A stretch of 64,000 nt of DNA from the NCBI GenBank assembly GCA_036506155.1, contig DASXSF010000148.1:132158-196157 (forward strand). The letters run 5' to 3'. The DNA is from DASXRA01 sp036506155. Lineage in GTDB: Bacteria; Actinomycetota; Actinomycetes; Mycobacteriales; Jatrophihabitantaceae. The notes beneath the pieces are model-generated. The model ran no database searches, was not told where the DNA came from, and was given only the letters and a program-made list of their open reading frames with translations. This document shows positions 61,292 to 64,000 of the stretch, piece by piece; position 1 is the first letter of the stretch; each line of letters begins with the position of its first letter. Position numbers and translations under genes: made by a program.

Positions 61292-62321
61292 GGCCCAACT
61301 CGCTGAGCACCGTTTCGGCGCGTTCGTCGTCGGCGGCACACCGGGTGACCCCCGTGCGCCACGCTGCTACGCACAGGCTGCGCAGCGCGTCGAGCGGCGC
61401 ACTCTGCGCGTGTCCCGGCAGTTTCGCCAGCCGCAGCTCATCTCGCGGCCGCACGGACCAACCGCCGCACGTGATGGTGCCGTCTGCAGCCTCCGGCGCC
61501 GGATGCCGTTCGAGGAGCCCACCGAGGCCCTGCGCGATGTAACTGGGACGCTGCTTGCCTGGTGCGGCGAGCAGCTCAGCCGCGGAGGTCACGCCGGTGA
61601 GAACCAGCATGCTGGCGCAGCCGACCGCATTCGCGCCCTCGATGTCGGTGTCGAGCCGGTCTCCGACGACCAGCGGCCGCTGCGCTCCTGAACGCTCGAC
61701 GGTCTCGCGGTGCATCGTCGGGTCCGGCTTCCCGGTCGAGACGGGCGTGGCGCCGGTCGCGTGGCGCAGCGCGGCCACCAGCGAGCCGTTGCCCGGCAGC
61801 GGGCCACGCGGCGACGGCACGGTGGCGTCGAGGTTCGTCGCGACCCACAGCAGGCCACGGCGGATAGCGACAGCGCCCTCGGCCAGCATCCGCCAGTTCG
61901 TGTCGGGCGAATATCCCTGGACGACGGCGCGCGGCCGCTCGTCGGCACTGGACACGGCGACCAGTCCCCGCTCGCTCAAGGCCTCCACCAGCCCCGTCGT
62001 TCCGACGACCAGGACCCTCGCGCCCGGCGGCAGCCGTTGGGCGAGGTAGTGAGCAGCCGCTTGCGCCGAGGTGATGACCTCACTGGGGGCAGCCGGCACG
62101 CCCAGCTCAACCAGATGTGCCGCCACGGCCGAGGGCGGACGCGCCGCGTTGTTGGTGACGAACGCCAGCCGCATGCCGAGCCGGCGAGCTGATGCCAGCG
62201 CCGCGGCCGCACCCTCAACCTCGCGGCTGCCCACGTAGACGACACCATCGAGGTCCAGGAGCGCGACGTCGTAGCGCGTCGCGAGTGGCTGCGGACTGTC
62301 CAGCAATCCAGCGTCCGGCAT
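61269..62321 (-). CDS. HAD-IIA family hydrolase (NagD-like)
   Basis: A 350-residue phosphatase. Motif I DLDGVVYVG is at about residue 24, motif II VTNNAARPP at about 57, and GKPDP with VVGDRLDTDIEGA near 195-225. It matches the NagD/4-nitrophenylphosphatase group, with about 80 extra C-terminal residues. The substrate is unknown. ATG at 62321 follows AGGAGG. It is divergent from the DUF1015 gene. Confidence 0.9.
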   Translation of the reverse strand: MPDAGLLDSPQPLATRYDVALLDLDGVVYVGSREVEGAAAALASARRLGMRLAFVTNNAARPPSAVAAHLVELGVPAAPSEVITSAQAAAHYLAQRLPPGARVLVVGTTGLVEALSERGLVAVSSADERPRAVVQGYSPDTNWRMLAEGAVAIRRGLLWVATNLDATVPSPRGPLPGNGSLVAALRHATGATPVSTGKPDPTMHRETVERSGAQRPLVVGDRLDTDIEGANAVGCASMLVLTGVTSAAELLAAPGKQRPSYIAQGLGGLLERHPAPEAADGTITCGGWSVRPRDELRLAKLPGHAQSAPLDALRSLCVAAWRTGVTRCAADDERAETVLSELGLRRSSAA

Positions 62322-62418
62322 GATCCTCCTTGTCGCGATGGGCCACCTGACGCTACAAGTCGGCGGGCTGCCCCACCTCGTCGGCACCGGAGCAACCGCC
62401 CCCGTACGATCGCGACTC

Positions 62419-63690
62419 GTGAGTGCCATCGCTTCCTCTGTCGCCTCAGGGCTCTCGCTGGCGCCGTTTCGTGCGCTTCGGCCCGCCGTTGACGGCGACC
62501 GGCTCGGCAGGCTGCTCTGCCCCCCGTACGACGTCATCGACGAGCCAGAGCGGGAGCGGATGCTCGAGACGGACCCGGACAACGCGGTCGGCATCATCCT
62601 GCCGCGCGGTGAAGGCGGCGCCGATGCATACAGCGTGGCCGCACGCCGCCTGGACGGCGCGGTCGCATCTGGCCTGTACGCCGTCGATCCCGATCCCGCG
62701 CTCTACGTCTACGAGATGCACCCGCAAGACGGCGTGCCGACCCGGGGTCTGCTCGGCGCCATCGAGCTGCGTGATCCCTCCGACGGTGTGATCTTGCCGC
62801 ACGAGAACACCATGCCCGGTCCGCTCGCGGATCGGCTCGCGCTGATGACCGCGACGCAGGCCGACGTCGAACCGATCTACCTGGTGTACGACGGTGGGCA
62901 GGCGACATCGCAGCTGGTCAGCGACGTGGACGCCACGCGGCCGCTCGCGGCCAGCACAACCCCCGATGGCGTGCGGCACCGTCTGTGGCGACTCGCCGAC
63001 CCGGAGCAGCATGCTGCTGTCGCTGCTGACCTGCGTTCGCGGCACGCCCTCATAGCTGACGGCCACCACCGGTATGCGACCTACCTCCGGCTGCAACACG
63101 ACCTCCGTGAGCAGCACGGCCCCGGACCTTGGGACCGTGGCCTCGCCTTGCTCGTCGACTCGTCCAGCTATGGACCGCAGGTGGAGGCGATCCATCGGGT
63201 ACTGGTCGGCCTGCCGCTGCCGGTCGCCGTCGAGCGGGCCCGCGAGGCGTGCACGGTGCGCCAGATGGCAAGCACGACCCAGGCTCTGGACGAGCTCTCC
63301 CGGACGCCGGGCTTCGCCGCTGTTCTCACCGACGGTGCCGCCACCTTCCTGCTCAGCGATCTGGATAGCCAGCTGGCCGAGGCCGCACTCGCGCCAGGCG
63401 AGCCGCGCGCGCTCGCCGAGCTCGATGTCACAGTGCTGCACCGTGTCCTCATCACCCGGCTCTGGCAGCTCGACGACACTGTCGAGGCTGTCGGCTTCGC
63501 ACACAGCGTCGAGGAAGCGATCGCCGAAGCGGACCGGAGCCGCGGCACCGCAGTCCTGCTCCGCCCGACGCCAGCAGCTGCCGTAGCCGCTGTCGCCGCG
63601 GCCGGCGGGCGCATGCCCCGCAAGTCGACGCTGTTCACGCCCAAGCCCGCCTCTGGTCTGGTAATGCGCAGATTCGTCGACCAGACGTAG
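62419..63690 (+). CDS. DUF1015 family protein
   Basis: A 423-residue protein matching DUF1015 (APFRALRPAVDGDRLGRLLC, then PPYDVID; later DGHHRYATYL near residue 215). Its function is unknown, although a link to serine-cysteine or amino acid metabolism is seen in some genomes. GTG at 62419 is chosen over a start at 62320, which would overlap the divergent HAD gene. The stop TAG ends at 63690. Confidence 0.9.
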   Translation: MSAIASSVASGLSLAPFRALRPAVDGDRLGRLLCPPYDVIDEPERERMLETDPDNAVGIILPRGEGGADAYSVAARRLDGAVASGLYAVDPDPALYVYEMHPQDGVPTRGLLGAIELRDPSDGVILPHENTMPGPLADRLALMTATQADVEPIYLVYDGGQATSQLVSDVDATRPLAASTTPDGVRHRLWRLADPEQHAAVAADLRSRHALIADGHHRYATYLRLQHDLREQHGPGPWDRGLALLVDSSSYGPQVEAIHRVLVGLPLPVAVERAREACTVRQMASTTQALDELSRTPGFAAVLTDGAATFLLSDLDSQLAEAALAPGEPRALAELDVTVLHRVLITRLWQLDDTVEAVGFAHSVEEAIAEADRSRGTAVLLRPTPAAAVAAVAAAGGRMPRKSTLFTPKPASGLVMRRFVDQT

Positions 63691-63862
63691 CCGGCATCGC
63701 CGTCGCCGCGCCAACGGGCCGGCATCGATGAGCTGGTGCGCCGCCGACTCTGCCGCCGGCGGCGCGACGCGTTACTCGCTGTCACGTCGCTTCACCCGGG
63801 CCGGGCGTGGCTGCCGATCAGCGGCTGCACCGTCCGCACGCAGCCGCTGGACGTCGATTACC
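63691..63862. other. Spacer after DUF1015, no gene recognised
   Basis: High-GC sequence with no good start-codon/ribosome-site pair on either strand. It may hold the 3' end of a gene interrupted by the insertion sequence that appears to begin at 63863, but no family could be read. Confidence 0.4.
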
Positions 63863-64000
63863 GGCTCTTCGGATCTAAGCGTGGGTGAGTTGCTCGGCGT
63901 GGCGTAGCCGGGAATCGGAGGTCGGGGTCTTCAAGATCGGGAGCGACCAAGCACCCGGACCGAAGAAGACCCCGACATGGACGACTGTAGGTGCGGCTCG
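63863..64000 (+). mobile_element. Probable left end of an ISL3-type insertion sequence (cut by window end)
   Basis: GGCTCTTCGGATC at 63863 resembles the terminal inverted repeats of ISL3-family elements, which start GGCTCTTCGGA. The next 110 bases have no chromosomal gene; an inverted pair GTCGGGGTCTTC and GAAGAAGACCCCGAC lies at about 63922-63973 and an ATG at 63976 could open a frame that continues beyond the window. The transposase itself is not seen, so family assignment rests on the end alone. Confidence 0.4.

Noticed and set aside
1..64000. CRISPR arrays, rRNA operons, further tRNA genes
   Set aside because: No regularly spaced direct repeats of CRISPR size and no rRNA-like sequence were seen; only one tRNA cloverleaf was recognised.

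Overview
The window is 64 kb of high-GC actinobacterial chromosome. GTG and TTG starts are frequent, four-base start/stop overlaps are common, and two blocks of gene order match the mycobacterial/frankial core: pgsA-DUF881-sbp-DUF881-gcvH-garA-ftsR-DUF151-merR-gcvP, and tlyA-nadK-recN-steA-mctB-pyrG-nudix-xerD-parA-scpA-scpB-rluB-aroH-cmk-der. This points to an Actinomycetes member, perhaps a Jatrophihabitans- or Frankia-like lineage; the genus cannot be fixed from the sequence alone.

1-12.6 kb: a DUF885 peptidase-like gene and a LuxR-type response regulator lie left of an 8.6 kb integrated element (about 2853-11442). Its sensor kinase partner lies immediately right of the element, so the element sits between the two genes of one two-component system. 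The element carries a large serine integrase, small zinc-ribbon proteins, a primase/ATPase fusion with two clusters of GGAAC iterons, a small terminase subunit, a split large terminase joined to a probable portal fragment, an antisense single-pass membrane protein (cargo candidate), and a tightly overlapping minus-strand string of small genes. No capsid, tail or lysis gene is visible, so it is a decayed prophage or a phage satellite.

12.7-34.7 kb: an accessory zone of transporters and regulators. It holds an MMPL exporter with a TetR gene, AraC and VOC proteins, an MFS carrier, a coupled set (ECF sigma with SnoaL-like domain, cupin-like protein, DHA2 exporter, SDR), a kinase-like/flippase fusion, an HtrA protease, and an ArsR-CDF metal efflux pair. 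Decay is evident here: a UvrA-like remnant, a frameshifted PI-PLC-like membrane protein, and an MFS gene with two Trp-to-TGA changes and two frameshifts. The GMP reductase-type guaB1 follows, with an apparently leaderless promoter.

35-45.7 kb: glycine cleavage and nitrogen control. gcvP is preceded by a glycine riboswitch. MerR, DUF151, FtsR, GarA, GcvH, the DUF881/small-basic-protein genes, a CDP-alcohol phosphatidyltransferase, tRNA-Pro(GGG) and Der follow on the minus strand. A dispersed repeat of about 120 bp occurs twice, once intergenic and once translated inside a DUF881 protein.

45.8-64 kb: conserved housekeeping genes for nucleotide and aromatic amino acid metabolism, chromosome segregation, DNA repair, NAD phosphorylation and rRNA methylation. 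They are interrupted only by a 0.5 kb AT-richer, repeat-rich spacer at 47.1-47.6 kb. The last 140 bases look like the left end of an ISL3-type insertion sequence.
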